The position numbers and the translations under genes are program-made. A DNA stretch of 64,000 nt from Saprospiraceae bacterium (GTDB taxonomy: Bacteria > Bacteroidota > Bacteroidia > Chitinophagales > Saprospiraceae). This document shows, piece after piece, positions 61,819 to 64,000 of this stretch; position 1 is the stretch's first letter; every line of letters begins with the position of its first letter. Below the pieces are notes generated by a model that worked only from the letters and a program-made list of their open reading frames with translations, did no database searches and was not told the origin of the DNA. The stretch covers positions 62,001-126,000 of the forward strand of contig JADKBS010000010.1 in assembly GCA_016714985.1 (NCBI GenBank). The letters are read 5' to 3'.

Positions 61819-63642
61819 TCACTTCCGCTTCAACCACCTTTTCCAACTCAGCGCCTCCACAATCTGCCCCCAGCCCATGTCACGCATGGCCCAGTAGGTG
61901 AGGGCGAGGCCCATCGGGAAAACCACGAGGCAGTTCATCCAGGCGGCAGTCACGGCGTTAATGACGAAGCGCTCGGCGATGTTTTTGCTGAAGATGCTGA
62001 TGACGATGAAGAGCATGAAGAACACGATGCTGATGAGCAGCGGCCAGCCGAAGCCGCCCTTGCGCACGATGGCGCCCATGGGGGCGCCCACGAAGAGGAA
62101 GATAACGCAGGCCATCGCCAGGCTGAACTTGGAATGGAACTCGAAGACGTGCTTTACCTTCGACTCACGGGTCTTTTGGAGGGAGCGGAGGGTCGTCTCG
62201 GCTTGGTCCTGTATGACGCTCATGGGGTTGCGGGCTTTTTCCAGCAGCTCACTGCGCTTTTGAGGTTCGAAGGTTTCGAGCATGGAGCTGTACTGCTCGA
62301 TGGGCTTTTCCAACACCTGTTTGTAGCCGACGACCTCGATTTTTTTCTGTTGCACCTGCTTTTTACCTGTCGTGTCCTGCTTGGTGGCGGGCAGGTTGCG
62401 GGGGGTGATATTGGGCTTTTGCCGAGGGACAGTCTGGGGTGGCTTGGCGGGTGGTTCCTGGCCTTTTAGTCTTGCGAGGGCAGCGGAGTCTTGGGAAGTC
62501 GGGGCTGTTTGGGAAGGCTTAGGTGCTAGTTTCTCGGCGGTAGCATCGTTGCCTTTAGTCAGTTCCTTGGTGTTCAACCTCGCCAAATATTCGTAATCCT
62601 TTGCCGTTGAGCCGAGCTCTTTAAGGGCTTTTTGCTGGGCGGCGGAGTCGGGGTTTGCCTTGATGATGGAATCCATTTTGGCCCGTTTCTCTTCGGCCTC
62701 CCGCGCTTGTTTCTCCTTGGTGCGCTCCATTTGCAATTTGTTCAGGAAATAAAAATGGCGGTTGTTGCTCTCTGCCATGCGCCCTCCCCGTTCCACGATT
62801 TCCCGGTCAATGGAGTCTATGGCCACCAGCAGTTGCCGATTGGAGAGCATGGTATGGTGGGACTTGAAGAGGTTTTCGTCCGTGCGGTCCAGTTCGAATT
62901 GGTCGAGGTCAAACACCTTTGTCCACGATTTGAAAGTGGATCGCATCATGGGGTAGTTGCGCCTGCCCGCCTTTGTGATGGGTTTTGGTTCGGCAATCTG
63001 CTGGCCCTGAAACAATTGCATCACGAAGTACTTGTTGTCCTTGGAGCCGAACATCTGCCCGCTATCGGCGGCGACCATGCTCAGGCGGCCTTGTGAGGCT
63101 TCGCCATTGTCGTAAACGAGCACGTTTCGGATGGTGCTGTTGTCCGGCAGTTTATCACCAATACGGATGCTGAACCCCTGAAAATCGGTGTTGAAAAGAC
63201 TCTCCTCCAAACTCAGTGCGGGCTTCTGCTGCCGAATGTCGTAGAGGCGGCTCTTGAACTTCAGGTTGGAAACAGGGATGAAATAATTGGAACAAAAAAA
63301 CGAAAGCACTGCCACACCGCCCGTGAACAACATCAAGGGCATCATCGTGCGCCAGAGCGACACACCCGCCGACTTGATGCTCGAAAGCTCGTAGCGTTCC
63401 GCCAAATTGCCCAGCACCATCACCGACGAAATCAGCACCGCCACGGGAAGCGACATGGGTATCATGCTCACCGACAGGTAGCCGACCAGCTCCGTCAGCA
63501 GGAAGAAGCCGACGCCCTTGCCCGCTATCTCGTCAATGTACAGCCACAGCGTCTGCATCACAAACACGAAGAGTGCGATGAAGAACGTCACGATGAATGG
63601 CCCCACGAACGAGGTGATAAGGAGTTTGTCGAGTTTTTTCAT
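61819..63642 (-). CDS. LptF/LptG family LPS-export permease
   Basis: 607 residues. The N-terminus (MKKLDKLLITSFVGPFIVTF) and three helices to about residue 130, then a large periplasmic beta-jellyroll with a charged helical insertion (about 270-390, rich in K, E, A and Q). The last three helices end the protein (FSLAMACVIFLFVGAPMGAI and after). LptF/G with LptB moves lipopolysaccharide from the inner membrane to the periplasmic bridge. This form is longer than the E. coli proteins because of the insertion. It fits the lipid A genes at 15.6-19.4 kb. Confidence 0.9.
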   Translation of the reverse strand: MKKLDKLLITSFVGPFIVTFFIALFVFVMQTLWLYIDEIAGKGVGFFLLTELVGYLSVSMIPMSLPVAVLISSVMVLGNLAERYELSSIKSAGVSLWRTMMPLMLFTGGVAVLSFFCSNYFIPVSNLKFKSRLYDIRQQKPALSLEESLFNTDFQGFSIRIGDKLPDNSTIRNVLVYDNGEASQGRLSMVAADSGQMFGSKDNKYFVMQLFQGQQIAEPKPITKAGRRNYPMMRSTFKSWTKVFDLDQFELDRTDENLFKSHHTMLSNRQLLVAIDSIDREIVERGGRMAESNNRHFYFLNKLQMERTKEKQAREAEEKRAKMDSIIKANPDSAAQQKALKELGSTAKDYEYLARLNTKELTKGNDATAEKLAPKPSQTAPTSQDSAALARLKGQEPPAKPPQTVPRQKPNITPRNLPATKQDTTGKKQVQQKKIEVVGYKQVLEKPIEQYSSMLETFEPQKRSELLEKARNPMSVIQDQAETTLRSLQKTRESKVKHVFEFHSKFSLAMACVIFLFVGAPMGAIVRKGGFGWPLLISIVFFMLFIVISIFSKNIAERFVINAVTAAWMNCLVVFPMGLALTYWAMRDMGWGQIVEALSWKRWLKRK

Positions 63643-63722
63643 TCAAACGGTGGACGGTGGATGGCCAACGGTGGACGGTGGCTAGGTCGTCCGCCGTCTA
63701 TCGTTCACCGTCTATCGTCCCT
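63643..63722. repeat. GGTGGAC heptamer array, self-complementary
   Basis: ACGGTGGACGGTGGA units followed by GTCTATCGTTCACCGTC-type complementary units, directly upstream of the LptF/G start. Related in unit sequence to the array at 49951. Confidence 0.75.
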
Positions 63723-63838
63723 AAGAACGGCAAAATTAGGGCTTTGGGTGCATGTTTTGCTTTTTGATAAGGATTGAATGAAATTGTAGTTGTACTTCAA
63801 AGAAATTAAAGTCATAGGATGCATCCAACCATCCAGTG

Positions 63839-63846
63839 TTAACTTT
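63839..63846 (+). promoter_or_regulatory. Putative -7 element
   Basis: TAACTTTG matches TAnnTTTG about 58 bases before the putative start of the last gene. Confidence 0.35.
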
Positions 63847-63903
63847 GCGAGGTCATTGCGACATGGACACACTATTCAATCCTTCATTCCTTCAATCGTT
63901 ATT

Positions 63904-64000
63904 TTGCGCCTTCCGACCTACCAACAAATTATAGAAGCCTTTGAGCGGCACCCGCTGGTGCAGCGGCTGCTGAATTGGTCGAAGACGCATTCCTTCCCTG
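63904..64000 (+). CDS. N-terminus of a protein resembling transcription-repair coupling factor
   Basis: Only 32 codons are present. From a TTG at 63904 the frame reads LRLPTYQQIIEAFERHPLVQ and RLLNWSKTHSFP; no ATG precedes it in frame. The spacing of the helix with HPLVQRL resembles the beginning of Mfd proteins in this phylum, but the fragment is too short for a firm call. Confidence 0.35.
   Translation, partial: MRLPTYQQIIEAFERHPLVQRLLNWSKTHSFP

Overview
The window looks like a chromosomal piece of a Bacteroidota bacterium, most likely a Saprospiria-type gliding or filamentous relative. The evidence is secreted proteins with signal peptides and type IX secretion C-terminal sorting domains, a GldN-like protein, an LpxC-FabZ fusion beside LpxD and LpxA, a histidine kinase fused to a receiver and an AraC output domain, and several TAnnTTTG promoter elements. 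No species is assigned.

Layout. 1-9.9 kb: a cut-off secreted adhesin-like protein, a hybrid sensor-regulator, two small lipoproteins, a kelch protein, a GldN-like protein, a Uma2-type protein and purM. 10-15.5 kb: an LTA-synthase-like membrane phosphotransferase, an unknown secreted protein, a sterol-desaturase-family protein and a HemC homologue lacking the usual active-site arginines. 15.6-21.5 kb: lpxD, lpxC-fabZ and lpxA (lipid A), then PepSY, FkbM and DUF4174 proteins. 21.5-30.4 kb: dnaG, a 1.2-kb array of small structured RNAs, dapD, a SPOR protein, deoC, dnaB and a DEAD-box helicase. 30.5-34.8 kb: a pseudouridine synthase with 90-bp repeats, gluconokinase, DUF423 and YwbE. 34.9-42 kb is accessory: an IS4-family element splitting a GIY-YIG gene, a cytochrome-TPR fusion, saccharopine dehydrogenase and a PIN-toxin module. 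42-55 kb: M23 peptidase, a 1410-residue type IX substrate, beta-lactamase-fold hydrolase, glycosyltransferase, MFS carrier, lolD and ung. 55-64 kb: an intron-split tRNA-Arg, a fructan-use cluster (carrier, fructokinase, GH32), an EAD-CHAT protein, LptF/G and the start of a gene resembling mfd.

The best candidates for something new are: (1) a 626-nt group I intron carrying a PD-(D/E)XK homing endonuclease in the anticodon loop of tRNA-Arg(UCU); exon pairing and core helices can be traced base by base. (2) A family of about 131-bp two-hairpin MITEs, three copies, each flanked by an 8-bp target duplication. (3) Four tandem small RNAs with a near-invariant 21-nt leader and covarying terminator stems. 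(4) Locus-specific heptamer arrays, often self-complementary, at many gene borders.

Five conserved genes (fkbM-like, deoC, rluB-like, saccharopine dehydrogenase, ung) and the transposase each carry one reading-frame break. At least three of these sit in short homopolymers, so base errors in the assembly are as likely as real mutations. Functions are read from motifs by eye; no database search was run.
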